Below, in pieces: positions 24,191 to 37,030 of a DNA stretch of 64,000 bases. Below the pieces are notes generated by a model. The model searched no databases and had not been told where the DNA came from. It saw only the letters and a program-made list of their open reading frames with translations. Position 1 is the stretch's first letter. Every line of letters starts with the position of its first letter. The position numbers and the translations under genes were made by a program. The stretch lies in the NCBI GenBank assembly GCA_013400975.1, contig WBMZ01015363.1, positions 1 through 64,000 on the forward strand, in the 5' to 3' direction. This DNA comes from Atrichornis clamosus. Its lineage: Eukaryota > Chordata > Aves > Passeriformes > Menuridae.

Positions 24191-27100
24191 CATAAACTGA
24201 GGGCTGAAAGTCTGTGGGCTTCTGAGTCAAGTCAGTGATGTTACTAGCACTCAGTTTGCTCTTAGATCTTTGCTTGAAAATGTACTAGTGTTTTCAAATG
24301 TTTTTTTTCCCCAGGTAGTCACTGAGTACTGTACTGAGTCAGAGTTGCTTTCTGATTGAAGAAGGCAATTACAACCCATTGGGGCTCAGTTTCCCACTGA
24401 CTGACAGAAATTCGGAGAAGAGTTCAAGTGGGCTGTTTGCCTATAAATAGCGTTCAAAGGTTACTTTAGTTCTCATCTTCCTGCATCTCTGTTTTGCAGG
24501 GGGGTCATATCCTGGAGTCAGTCTCCATAGGAGTATGATACTTTCCCTTCATAAACCTTAAGTTAATCAAAGAGCATAAAGTAGTTCTACTCTCTTCTCC
24601 TTGTCTCACTAAATGGGTGAGAGTGTAAAGTAACATGTTTTCAAGGGACAGGAACCCTAAAGATATTGATGCATGAACTACTGGCCTGACTTAGAATGCT
24701 ATAAGTCAAGAATAGGAATTCTGTGCACCTTCCTTGGCATGAATTTATTTTTTCTTTTCTTCTCTTATTGTTTCTCAGGGATATGTGAGATTTTTCTTTG
24801 CTCCTTACCCTGCCACAGTGGACAGTGCCATTTCCATGTTCCTCATTTCCACATTTCAGTAGCAGTCTCAGCTCTTTGAGGTATCATCTTCAGATGAATC
24901 TTTCAGATTCTTGTAATCAAGCAACTGTCAGACTTGAAATGAGAAAATATTTCTCTCTGATAAGGCATGAAAGGAAGAACCAGGAAATGAAGAATAATTA
25001 CCTACCATTAGCTCTGATATTTTTCTGTAAAATAATTAAATAAACAGTGTAAATTTTTCCATACTTGAGTATGGACAAAGTAAGGAATTTATTTTGTAGC
25101 TTTCCTTACAGAGGTCATGATTTCTGCCTCTGGATCATTTACCAAGCTGCCACCTTTCCAGTTGTATGGGTAAATATTGTACTCACTACAATCTTAGCTT
25201 AAAATAAATTCCCCAAGAGTGACTTGGGGTTTTAATACTTCTTTGAATAAACACCCAGAAGCAACCAGATTCTTTCTTCTCAGTCTCTAGCCTGGATGCT
25301 TCATTGACATACAGGAGTGTCCGACCTGATGCCCAAAGCTCAGAATTTCAGCCTAACCTCTGTGATTTTCCCTGGGCACTGTGTGGGTGGTGGCAGTTCT
25401 CTGTGTCTGTTCAGCACAGCGTGCCCAGCGCTGTCCCGTTGGATGTGCTGGGATGTGTGTGCTCACGCTCCACTGGGCAGGCTGGGAGCAGGTGACTGCC
25501 CGGCTCGGGAAATGTGCTGACACTGCCGTTTAACTGTGTCCGGTTAAAAGCCAAACAAAGCCAGGCGAACAATTCTGCCCGTGGCTGAAGTTTTCCCTTA
25601 GCTAATCACAGCAATGCTGGCAAGCGTGATACAACTAGAAGAGCATTTGTTTTAAGTCTATACGTATAAATGTAGTTGAATACTCGCTGGTGCTGCGACC
25701 CTGGGAAAAGTGGTGTGGGATTGTTGCAGGAGGGAGGTAGTGAGGGAGGGAAGAGAGGACTGGCAGGGAAGAAGGCACTGGGCACCCAAGTAGTTTGCTG
25801 TGATTTTGATGCTGTGACAAATCTTTCTGGGTGACCAATCTTATCTGTGTTAGGGGTGAAAAAAAACCCCTAAAAAATATCCCTGACTTGGTCATTCAAA
25901 AGAATTTCAAAATGAAGTGCTAAGCTCCTGTTTAACTGTGATATCCAGTAACTCCTATTTAATCCCAGCCAAAGCAGCAAAACAAAATCAAGTTTTTCAG
26001 AGTCATGTAGGTATTTATAAACTACTGTTTATTCCCATCCTTTTTCTTTATAATTTGGATTAAAGTTAGCATTGTGTTTTGAATATTTTTCTCAAATCTT
26101 ATATTTTCTTACAATTAAAAACAAGTTGAGAAAGAGACCTTAGTTGCCAATGGATAAGAGTCTTTTTTTCATTAAAAAATGAAAAACCAAACCAGAACAA
26201 GCCCCAGCGCTTTGCTGGAGCTGGTAGAAATAGCTGCTACTCTCAAACAGAATTGGCAATTGTTTTCACTGTAATACTGCTTTTGTCCTAATTGTAGCTG
26301 CTACTTTAAGGCATGAGGTAACCCAAGTGTCAAGAGTTCTTTCCCAGATGCTCACTTGCAGTGAGATGGGTGGAAAAGCTGTTTGCTGCTGCTGAAGTAC
26401 ATCTGTAATTGTGACACCAGAGTAATGCAATATGTATAGGATCAAAGTGCATTTGGTTGAGTGATCAGCGTGATTTTGTGCACATACGTGATGAGTGTGT
26501 CTGAAAGTCCTGGTTCCTGTAAGGAATCAGCAGTATTGAGGGTTGTATCTGGACGCTTGTCACCTTGTCGTAAAGCAAATGGGTTTTTTTTGCTAGAGAT
26601 TTAATAGGAACAAAATCTTGAAAAACTGAATGATTGAATTTCTTTATAAGGATCCTGGATTAGGAAACAAATGTTTGGACATCGTGAATGAGTGACAACG
26701 GGAAGGTGCGTGAGGTGGGTTAGGTGGTTTAGTAGCTGTTTGCTGTCACAGTCAGGCAGGAATCTGCTGTTCCTTCACAGTTCTCTCTCTTCTTACCAGT
26801 TCTGGTGGTGTCTGGAAAGGCCCTTTGCTGGTCAGACTCATCTTACTGTGCTGATAGAAAATTCCCTCTTTTCGCCGCTGTGAGGGCAGTGGGGTTGCTG
26901 GGAGTGCCTAGGGAAACCCAGGGAGAGGAGAAGTACTAAGTCATCCTTCTAGAAGTGGCCAAATGTTAGATTGGCACAGAAAAGCTCATGTATTTTAGCT
27001 TTAAAAAAGGTAACTTAATCTTCATACGTGGGAGAAAATGGATGCCTAGTGAAAGCTTGGAAAAAATCAAACTCAGGGAAAAATTAAGTTATGCTGTAGC

Positions 27101-27655
27101 AAAGTCTGGCATGGTGAGGATTTTAAACAAGATGAAGAGATAGTTATGTGGATAACTTTTCTGATATTACTGTGTCCTCTTTGACCTCTCATATGGTAAT
27201 AAATCTCTGCTATAAAGTTTAAACCAATCTTTCATTTCAGTATTTTAAACTAAAATATGCATGGTATTCCATATTTGTCAAATATCTAGATTCTTCCTTG
27301 CATTCTGAAAACAAAGGAATTGGGTGAATTGGGTTAGTGGAGAGGAATTAGATGAAATTGCAAACTATTTGGGAATATTGGGATTTTGATAGAAACATCT
27401 GTAACTCTATGGAGTTGGTTTTCATTGCTGAATTTGCTTCCTGGGCTTTCAAGCTTTACTAAAAGTGGAAGTTGGTGGCTGAGGTAGTGAATTCCCTGAC
27501 TAGATAACCCTTATTGAAGTGACATGAGACTAAACTGAAGTCTAAATTTCTAAATTGAAACCTAATGAATCTTAATTTCTCAAAAGAAATGTTAATGAAT
27601 ATTGACTATTTAATTGAGGATTTGTGTTTGTGTGGAATTTTAAATTGGCTTTCAG

Positions 27656-27739
27656 ATTTTGAGATATCTGAGCACACTAATGTAAAAGGAGATGATCCCA
27701 AAATGGAACTCTTGCCATCAAAATGTTACTGAAATAACA
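27656..27739 (+). other. ANKHD1: Candidate cryptic (poison-type) exon in intron 2
   Basis: An acceptor-like ggctttcag precedes 27656 and a donor-like gtaagaag follows 27739, bounding 84 bases. Joined to exon 2 in its phase, the frame reads D-FEISEHTNVKGDDPKMELL and then reaches TGA at 27730-27732. If used, it would truncate the protein before the ankyrin array. This rests on splice-site resemblance and frame only; no homologous human exon is known to me. Confidence 0.2.
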
Positions 27740-30700
27740 GTAAGAAGTAACTGTAGCTGGAGAAGTACTTCCTGGCTTTTGATTCTGGAAAAGGAAAATC
27801 TCACTGCTACAGCTGCCATGCTGGAAGGTAGAGAGAATGTGGTGGAAATTGCTGGCTCCTGTTCCGACAACTGCATTGATATAGATGTAAAGGCAAGTGT
27901 CTTACTGAGTTTGAAGTGTCAAGTAAGTGAAAATTGGAAGCTGTAATTAGGGACGGTTGTGATGGACTTTCAGGTTTTTTCAGGTACCCTCTTTCACTTG
28001 TGCGTATTGCTGGTGAATATTGTGGGTGAGTTCCTATTATTTTTAGGAGTGTGGATTTGTGAAGAAAGGGATATTTTTATATTAAGACCATGAAATACTA
28101 TCCAGGAGAATAAATTTCTGCTTTTGCCAGAAAATGCTTAGCAGATGATCTGAACTTGATTTTTCAGATAGCATTGAAAATGTTGTGTTTGATTGTCACA
28201 GTTTGCTGTCAGGAATCTGATTTGTAGCAATTGAAAACTCGGCTGCTCTTGAAGTCTCTGGGGATCTGTAGTGGTGACACATGAAATATTGTAAAATGCT
28301 AATTAATAAAATAAAAAAATACCCTCAAGCTGTAGCTCTTAATTTCATGCTAAATGAGTTTTATTTACCATGTCCAAATACTAATTGAGAAGAAGAAAAA
28401 TAGAAATTGCAGCCAGTGAGCTCTGTTTATGCCATGCAGTTGGTGAGACAGGGGAGAATAGTTTTATAGTGAAAGTTTGTATCAACTCTATATAGAAGGA
28501 TACCTTTGTGAGTGAAGTGCACATACACCAGAACTGTTGGGGGTCTTAAGTGAGTTTTCATTGCACTGGAGCTGAGATCAGACTGTAACTGTCATATTCA
28601 GTGGTAATGATTCCAAGGGTGCGTGCTTGGCTTGGAAAGACTGAAGGCCTCTATGTAGTTTTTTTTAGTGTTTTAGAAAACAAAATAATCCCTACCATAT
28701 CAAATTTCTACTCTTCCCTGACTGGGAATAATAGTGTTGGAATGACGCACTGAAAAATGGAGAAACTTTCTGGTTAATGCTTTTCTCCAAAAGAAACTGC
28801 TTACCCAAAAATCCGAAATGACATCGCTCAGGCTGTCCTCTGACTTAAACCAGTTATTTTTGTTATACTACAAGTAGACCTCCCCAGTAACTCTAATATT
28901 CTTTTGCTTGGTGTGAATTAGGGTTTTTCAACAACACTTCATCTGAAATGTTTTAAAAGTATATGAATTTTAGAAGATGAGTACACTAGAGTGAATTATT
29001 AGTATTTTCTAATTTCTGTATCCAAAGAGCGCTACTCAATATGTGGCTACTTTTTTGAGGACTTCAGTATGAGCAATCATGTAAGTATTTAAAATATGTT
29101 CAAAAACTGTAAATATATTTATGTCCCTCATTTTTATGTTGTAAATTAGATATCTTAATGCAGTGAAACTTGCAGATGGCTGTTCCTTTTGGTTTGCTTG
29201 GCTTTGGACTGCTCTTTACAAGTAAACGGATGATGCGATACTTTGGTTTACTGGATCTGAAACTAATGTAATATGAAACTTATGTTTGGGAAAATATTTA
29301 GACATCATCAGAGATGAGCCAAGTGCACACTTTTTTGTTAGTTATATGGGCAATTAGCCACCTGAGACCTTGCAGAACAGCGCATGTTCAGTCCTGCTTG
29401 TTGCCTTCTTGTTTTGTAGCTGCTGTGTGATGTGCTGGAATTAATACTCTTCTGGTGGAGTTACTGCTTGTTGGCAAGCGAATGTAGCAGTTGCTTTTGT
29501 CCAGGTAGAACTTCTCAATTCCTCTACATTAGAGCAGGTTCTTGACACATTGTCAGAAAAAAAATAAGAGACAAATTTCTGTGCCATGATTCTCATTTTG
29601 TTCTTCTTTTAAAGCTGCCCACTTTTCCATCAAACCTGCCTTTGGAGTGCATAAGCCCTGAAGTATCAGCAACTGAAGTTGAGTTAGACTTCATTATGAA
29701 CATTAGGGTATAAATTTGAGAGTTGCAAGTGAATGTCCTCAAATGTGTATTAGAACATGTAGTGTGCTGGAACTGATAGGGAAAGAACATAATCACCACT
29801 GAATCTGCAGGGGTTTATGAGGATTATTGGACATTATCTGTTACTCTTGGATATACTCTTGATACACTTTTTGGAGCAGTGTCCTTTGATGTTCAAAGTA
29901 TATATTGACACCAGTTGTGTGTCTTATGAGGGACTTAATTGTGTGTTTTTCAAAGACACAAACCTGGTGATGTTTCAGTTTTTCTCAGGCAATATCTGTA
30001 TCTCTGACTTGTTAAACTCAGAAAGACCACACTTGAGAAGTTACCAGCTCTTTTCAGGTTACCTTAAAATTCTAACCTTGGTAGTTACAGGGTGGGAATA
30101 TCCTGATGAGTCTGAAAGTCAACAAGGAAATTAGAGTGTTGGTTACAGGAGCATAGCTGTGTATCTGATGAGCAAGCTTTTCCCTTGAAAGGTGAGCTCC
30201 TTGTTCTAATAACCTCTGTAGTCAACTTCATGCTAATTTAAATAGTTCAGTAATGTGGCATTAAGGTGTGGAACATCTGGCATTATCTGCCTCTGAGTTC
30301 AGCCACGTCCTCCTTCCTATTGCTGGATATCATATTGTTGGATAGTGCTGCTGGCCTTTTTCCTGCCAGGGTTTGTGAACAGCTGGCACATGGCTTCAGC
30401 AGCAGGAGTTCAGCTGAGCATCTGCCCTGCAACAGAAGATGTGAAGATGTGTCTGGCTCTGTGGGCCCTGCAGTGGTCCTGCTTTTCTCTGCAGAGGGAA
30501 AAGCAGGAAGATCACAGTACAGGTGATAGTATCTCCACGCTCTATTCTTCCAGTTGTCTATTATTCAGGAATGTTCTTAAATAGTGACTTTCAGAGCCAC
30601 TGTTCTTAGGTTGGTAGAAGGCACAGCCTTTACAGTAGTTCTATGCAAGCTGCTTTCAAATCCACCTTTTTGGTCTTTGCATGGTAGCTCACATTGTATG

Positions 30701-33700
30701 AAGGCACTTCCTTTTGGCTTGCTTAAGAATGTACTCTTCATAATTTTAGTAGTACGCTGTAACTTTGCATTATGAACATGACCATCTCCATAGGATTAAT
30801 GACTGTGGACTTTTCCAATAAAAACAATGGGTTACATATTCTCTTTTCAGACTTAACCTGCAGCAGTGATCAGTCCATGAAAAGATGATGTTACACACCC
30901 TCTATGGTAGCTTGTGTTCCTGAAAAGATTCCATTATTCCATGCCTCAGAAAGCACAGAATGACAAATACTGGGTTCAATTCAGGTAGTGTCAGATCAGT
31001 AACATATTAGTGAGACTGTAATAATGTGAGAAATTGTGATCGTGTGCAAGAGTGTGTAGAATAGTCCTGAGAATACTTTCAGTATTTGTTGGGTGGGAGG
31101 GAGCAAGAAGAGTTTTTGCCCAGCTCCTGCACATAGGTCAGACTGTTGCGGTCCCTGTGTGTATGAGAGTGACACCAGAGCAAATGGTTATGAAGTGGAC
31201 ACAAAATTAAATTAGAGATTAAAAGATACATGAGCATTGCAGCCTTGAGATTCTGGCATACTCATTCCAAATCATAGCAAAGTAAAAACTTCTAATTATT
31301 ATGTAGTAAATTATTGAGATATAACCTGTGAAAGGGGAGTGAATGAATAGGTGTGTGTCTGCAGAGTATCAAGTGTAGGTTCTGCTTGTCCAGGCAGCCT
31401 GTCTGATCTACTGCCTTGGTGATCTGAAATGATGAACATATCCAGTGTAGTTGCATATAGCTAGGTCACTTTGGCTTTTGGGTTGTGTGGGGTTTTGGTG
31501 GTAGTGTTTTGATGGTTTTTCAGGTTGGTTTCTTTTTGCTGGCCTTCATACTTTCCACTTCTTTTGCCAACAGTAGAACTGTTAACAGCTCCTTCATTTA
31601 GACCCTTTTAAGTGGAGAGACTTGTAAGCTAAATTTACACATTGTTAGTCTTTGTTCAGGAGTCCTGTGGATTTCTCTTGAGTACTTTTCCATGTTGTTT
31701 GCCATGTGTTCAGCTTTGGTTGCAGTAGTCCCAGATGAGGCCTTAATGCTGACTTGTGAAGACCTAATTCTTTGTCTTTCCTTCAGCAGTGCTTTATGTA
31801 CACTGCAAGGCAGCATAAGCCAGCACTGCCACCAGAAATAACTAGTGTAAACATCTCAGCAGTTACCTTGTGAGCCATCCTGGGGAAGCAGAGCTGTGTA
31901 AAAACTATCACTTTCTTGGTGTGTTTGGTACTACATAGATGTCCTGACATGGTTTTGCAGTGACTGTCCCTCACTGTCCCACCTGCTTCATGTGCAGAGA
32001 TGACAGGACTTCCAACCCCTTTACACCAACAGCAAATTCAGTTTACATTAATATGTGAGGCATGAGCTGTGGCATTTGAGGCTTGTTTGTAACCTCACTG
32101 TATTTAACCGCAGTGGCTTAAAAGGGTGATGGCCTCAACAGTTTCAAGGTGGAAGAGGCCATGTGGCCAGTGGCCTCTTCAAAGAGTCCCTGGCTCCTTG
32201 TTTCTGTGCTTGGTTTGCTCTGGACTAGCCAGGCTTGCAACCACACACAGATCGAGCTGTGATTTCTGACTTTATCGTGGAGTGGGTAAGTAGTTATAAA
32301 TTGGCTTTTATAACCCCTTGATAATGCTAAAGTGTTCTAGAGGTAGGATGTTGGAGCCAGCGAGGTGATGTGCTTGGATCTGAGCAAGTCTCTTAAGCAG
32401 TTCATCTGAACCTTCCTTGCTTGTTTCCATCGGCCAAATAAACCCCTGCGCCCTAGGAAAGGTCTCTGTCTCAGTGGCAGGACGGGATGGAGGGACTCTC
32501 CATCATTTTCAGCACCACTACGTTCCAGTGCTGTAAGCCTGCACTTGGAGCACTACACCAGCCACGCAGGGTAACATCACAGAGCATGCCTGGTGTGAGC
32601 TGGCCTAAGGAGGTTTAGAGTGCAGAAATCTGGTAAGTATTGCTTCTGACGTTAATGAGAAACAAATTGGATGCTGTCAAACTAGGGAAGTATATGGTCT
32701 GAAGACAATGTTCAAACTTAAAATACGATTTCAGTATTTATTCTGTAATATTTACAAGCTAGGTTGTGGGAGATGTGGTATAGATCAAACCTGCAGAGAT
32801 ATGCAAATATAAAATCTTCTGAGGGATAAGGTGCCTTATTTCCAGAGGTTTGTAATCTATTTTCACCATTTTTAACAGCTAAGGAATTGAAAAGTTACTG
32901 ACTCATGGCTGGTGAAGGTGGTTGATCTATAAACTAGTAACCATTTCCTTGTAGCACATGAAGTTGATTGATTTATGTTTGGGTTTTTTTGTGGGTGGCA
33001 GGGAGGTGTTTGTGCTATTTGCACACTTGTACATGAAGATACAAGCCCTGCCCACACTGCAGTGATATTTGCACAGGTTAAATAGGCTGTGCTGAACTAC
33101 AAGGAGTAAAACCTGGGTAGAGTAAAACTTGAGCAAAGAAACTGTTGTTAAAAAAACCAAAACGGTTATGAAAGTTCCTTGAATCTAAGCATTTCTGCTG
33201 TGTTATGTCTGTGAAGGAGAGGCACTGATTTCAAGTATACTTAAAATATTTGACATTTCATTTTGTAATTTTTGTCCCTGTTTCTAGAGCTGGGCAGTTT
33301 AGAGTGGTAAATTTAAGCTAATAACTTCTAACTTGTTCTTCCTACTCTTAAAAAAAGAGATATATTAGAGCTCTATCTACTTTGTTTTGGGCGGAGTTGG
33401 GTAGGAAAGGAGTAATAACTGGTTTAAATTGTAAAATTCTTCATATTCAGAAAATATTGAACCAAACCTGTGTCCCAAACTCCTGGGTTTAGGCTTCAAT
33501 GCCTAGATTTTCTTTATTCCTTGATACGATTTTTTTTTCTTTTCTTTTCTTTAAATTCTTCAAAGGTGTGATTTGAGACTTTGGTACAGGTAACGAAGCT
33601 GCCAGTCGAAAAACAGGGAGTTTCTACTGCTGTGTTATTGTTAATTGAATGTTCGGGTCTTGGGCAAATGTGAGCGGATAGTTTAATTTTAAGTAGCTGA

Positions 33701-33827
33701 TTTTCTGGCATGTTTGCAAATGATTTTTAACTAATAGTGCATGTGGCTGAACTCTAAAATGGTGTCTTTGCGTTTCTTTTGTGTGACTTTCATACTAACC
33801 TGACTGATGAACGAACATGCACTGAAG

Positions 33828-33984
33828 GAATTGGTAAATTGTCCACTGCCGATGGCAAAGCCTTCGCAGATCCCGAGGTTCTCCGGAGACTGACGTCCTC
33901 CGTCAGCTGCGCGCTGGACGAAGCGGCCGCTGCGCTGACGCGGATGAGAGCCGAGAACAATCACAACACAGGACAAGTGGACAA
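33828..33984 (+). CDS. ANKHD1: ANKHD1 exon 3
   Basis: The exon has 157 bases, phase 1 in and phase 2 out (the final AA joins T of exon 4 to make Asn). The peptide reads GIGKLSTADGKAFADPEVLR, then LTSSVSCALDEAAAALTRM and ends NTGQVDN. This block is almost invariant between ANKHD1 and ANKRD17; it is helical and directly precedes the first ankyrin repeat. The donor is gtatgt. The exon is strikingly CpG-rich relative to its AT-rich surroundings, including a GCGGCCGC octamer at 33923-33930. Confidence 0.97.
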
Positions 33985-34786
33985 GTATGTACTGATCACC
34001 CCCAGTTCCCCAGCTATGGAATGGAATTTTATTTCAAATTCAGTTAATTTTATAGTTAGTACTCGGTAATGAAACTGTTCTGCTACTAGCAGAAGCAAAG
34101 GTATTCAGTCTGAAGGTATAACTACTGTCCCATCAGGTTATGGGCTTCAAAGGGTAAGATAAAAGTACCAAAAAAATGGTACTTTCTAACCTGCTGCTCT
34201 TTCTGTGTACCAAACAGTTAATTTCTTTTTTAAAAAAAGGTAAAGTTATTAGCTGTAGAACAGTGGGTAATTGCTCTCTTAATCACAGTAGTTTGTCTAG
34301 TTGCAGTATTCATATCAGTGGTCTCTGTGATATTTGGATGCTGATTTTCTGGCCTTGTCTGTACTAGGAATTTGCCTTGGCACCTGTAGTCTGCAGCTTG
34401 TCATGGTCACAGCCTCTGTGTCTGTCATTCCCTGAAGTGGGAATAGCATCAGTGAGGTTTGCTCCCATGTCTTGCAAAACCACAAAAACCAGCTTTGAGC
34501 TATCCTCTCTGCATCTGGTCTGTATTGAGAGCATATATGAGTTAGCAGCTGATGAGGACAGGAGCTAATGTAGACAACAAGAAAGTCTCTATCTCCATTT
34601 CACCTGTGGAAATAATGTGTATCTGTATATATGCCCTTAAAAAACAAATTTGTAAGGTGTATTTTCGAGTAAAGCTTAGCACTAATGTCCAGAGTCTTTA
34701 CTTTAAAGAATTCCTCCTTGCCTTGCAAAGCTGCCCACCTACTGCAGATACATTTTGAGCTCACTGTGTGGTAACTGGTTTTCCAG
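33985..34786 (+). other. ANKHD1: Intron 3 (802 bases)
   Basis: It runs from donor gtatgt to acceptor ggttttccag, phase 2 (the only phase-2 intron in the window). AT-rich; no further feature seen. Confidence 0.95.
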
Positions 34787-34934
34787 TCGCAGTTTGGCAG
34801 AGGCATGCTCCGATGGGGATGTAAATGCTGTCCGGAAGCTGCTGGATGAAGGACGAAGTGTAAATGAACATACTGAAGAAGGCGAGAGTCTCCTTTGCCT
34901 GGCTTGTTCAGCAGGATATTATGAATTGGCACAA
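34787..34934 (+). CDS. ANKHD1: ANKHD1 exon 4 (ankyrin repeats 1 and start of 2)
   Basis: The exon has 148 bases, phase 2 in and phase 0 out. Peptide: RSLAEACSDGDVNAVRKLLD, then EGRSVNEHTEEGESLLCLAC and SAGYYELAQ. The first repeat is divergent (LAEACSDGD in place of TPLxxAxxxG) and acts as the N-terminal cap; the second begins at GESLLCLACSAGYYELAQ. The donor is the strong consensus gtaagt. It opens the 15-repeat first array. Confidence 0.97.
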
Positions 34935-35805
34935 GTAAGTAACAAATACAGTGCTTTGTGAAGCATTGTCTGAGGGGCTTCTTTGATAGGTAAACATTTT
35001 ACCTATTCTGGTTATTATTTTTTTATTATTTCAGCAGAATATCAATGAATACAGCTTATTGTGGGTTTCTAGTTATTGCTTGGGTTTTTTTAATGGAAAA
35101 TGCCTTTAGGTTGAAGGAACTTGTCTGAGGAAAAAACTTTACGTTTTATGATATATCTACTTTTCTGGCATTGTTCTAGATGCAGTCCAGCTGTTCTGCC
35201 AAGCAAGAGGATCTAAAATAGCAGCAAACCCAAATACTACCATTGATTACCTTCTAAAAATTCATGTCTCAGTCACACAATCTTTTTTTAAAATCACATT
35301 TGTATTACCAGTGCATTAATTTCACTTAATTTTGGGCTTTATTGCTTATGTATCCAAGGGCAGAATTTGTGCTGCTTTGAAGATGTTTAGGTGATAGTTC
35401 TCAGAAATGCCGAACTTCATGTTTTGGTGCCAAAGCAGAGGACAGGGAGAGACCTGTTCACTTGTGAGCTTGGCCCAATGAGTGCACTGGTCATTATTGC
35501 GAGTGACAGTTTCTGTGCTGCCATTCTGGTCAGTGAGTTACCCTGTGACTTTCGAAAATGTCGATGTTCCATTGTGCTGGAACTTACAGATTTGAACAAA
35601 TGCAGAAACCCAGGATTTCCTGCAGCAGAGCCCAGTGCAGGCAGTAGCTGTAAATGGTCTTGAGAGTGGCACTGGGCTTCACACCTGGGGTAGGGCTGTG
35701 AGGGGCTGTCAGAGCTGGCTGGGGAGCCAGTCTCACCAGCCCCACTGAACTGAAAACAAAAGGTTGGAGTTACATTTTACTCATAATAGCGAACTTCTCC
35801 CCTAG
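34935..35805 (+). other. ANKHD1: Intron 4 (871 bases)
   Basis: It runs from donor gtaagt to acceptor ttctcccctag, phase 0, and splits ankyrin repeat 2. Nothing else recognised. Confidence 0.95.
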
Positions 35806-35953
35806 GTGCTACTAGCAATGCATGCCAACGTTGAAGATCGAGGGAATAAAGGTGACATCACTCCCTTGATGGCAGCTGCCAGCGGAGGCTACGTGGATAT
35901 TGTTAAACTCCTCCTTGTCCATTGTGCAGATGTCAACGCACAGTCCTCCACAG
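35806..35953 (+). CDS. ANKHD1: ANKHD1 exon 5 (repeats 2-3)
   Basis: The exon has 148 bases, phase 0 in and phase 1 out. It starts VLLAMHANVEDRGNKGDI, continues TPLMAAASGGYVDIVKLLL and ends VHCADVNAQSSTG. Repeat 3 is a textbook ankyrin repeat with the TPLMAAA helix start and GG turn. The VHCADVNAQSSTG segment has several differences from human ANKHD1 (HDADVNSQSATG from memory) and shares NAQSSTG with ANKRD17, so this repeat is less constrained than its neighbours. Confidence 0.97.
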
Positions 35954-37030
35954 GTAACTGGGGAGCAGGAGCACAGTTAGTAAGGCTGGCACTTAAGGCA
36001 GACAGCTCTTCTGAACATCTGTGTTTTTGTCTAACACTTTCATTCACAAGAAAACGTGACAGGAACTGTTACGAATAGACTAGATCCATAGCAGATGTGT
36101 TTGGAGTCTTAACTGGCTATTATTAAAGATGGATTTTAATATAAATTCTAATGGAAAGCACTGTTTCTGTGAAAACCACTCTGGTTTTAGATGACAAGAA
36201 AAATACGTGAAGTTTATCTTTTCTCATTGGTATAATCCAAAATTACCCAGTAAGATGACCATGGGACACATCCCATGAAGACCAGTTATTTCTGTCTGTT
36301 GCTTTTTACCAAAGAGGAGTTAAAATTCTTTGAGCATTGAATGTTCTCTACATTGATGGTTCTTGATCACACCTAACTAACCTTGCTGAGAGCATTAACC
36401 TGCATTTGGATTCTGTTTATTAAGATAGAATTTAAACTTTATTCAAATTTTCAAACAAGTCATGTGTCCGAACTGTAAGATATTCTTTTATCTTGCTGTT
36501 TAGCCATGTTAACCAAACTTACCTTAAAATTGACTGTACCATTTAAAACATGAGCCATATGTGAGTGTCTGTCTTCTACAGTACTAGAGTTTTAAATTAT
36601 AAATTTATTCTCGGCCAACCAGCAGAAGTTTTTCAAGGAATTACTGGATACAGTCTTAGGCAAAAAAAAGAAAGACAAAACCAAAAAGAAAGACAAGACT
36701 CAATACGCCCACCCCCCAACTCTACAGTAAAAATTACTTTTTCTGCGTGTGTTTATTTGATCTATTTTTGTGTGCTAACGTAGGAAACATAATATTCAAA
36801 CTAAAAAAATCCTGATTTGTAATACTGGCTCAGCATTAAAACTTTCACTTTACAGTTATGTTGGGATTTTATACCCAGCCTGGAATGATTGGCTGCAGTA
36901 ACGTTGCTGTGATGTGAAAGGCTGCTGCTGGTGATGTTCTTGGATTTGTTCTGAGCTGTTAACACCGATCTCCTTCCCTGTATTAGGAGTGGGTGATGGA
37001 AAGGGCTTTCATGCAAACTCTCCTCTGCAG
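35954..37030 (+). other. ANKHD1: Intron 5 (1,077 bases)
   Basis: It runs from donor gtaact to acceptor ctcctctgcag. Phase 1, splitting a glycine codon. It contains an A-rich duplicated block at 36665-36696. Confidence 0.95.
36665..36696. repeat. Purine-rich direct repeat (18-base period)
   Basis: AAAAAGAAAGACAA occurs at 36665-36678 and 36683-36696, within a longer purine-rich stretch that gives way to a C-rich tract near 36709. A simple slippage-type duplication. Confidence 0.75.

Larger units (their letters stand above)
14689..33827 (+). other. ANKHD1: Intron 2 (19.1 kb, the largest here)
   Basis: It runs from donor gtactt to acceptor actgaag. Phase 1, splitting a glycine codon. The last ctaac branch-point-like motif before the acceptor lies about 30 bases upstream of the AG, with no other AG between. 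Content is AT-rich with no recognisable gene. Notable small features are a 17-base-period duplication at 15379-15409, a 15-bp hairpin at 24154-24190, a possible cryptic exon at 27656-27739, an imperfect 22-base duplication at 23003-23046, and an A/T-rich stretch near 21.56-22.34 kb that looks compositionally different. Confidence 0.93.

Noticed and set aside
32345..32430. Possible antisense MIR (gagcaagtctcttaagcag)
   Set aside because: Only one block is similar; the remaining expected blocks are absent or unrecognisable.
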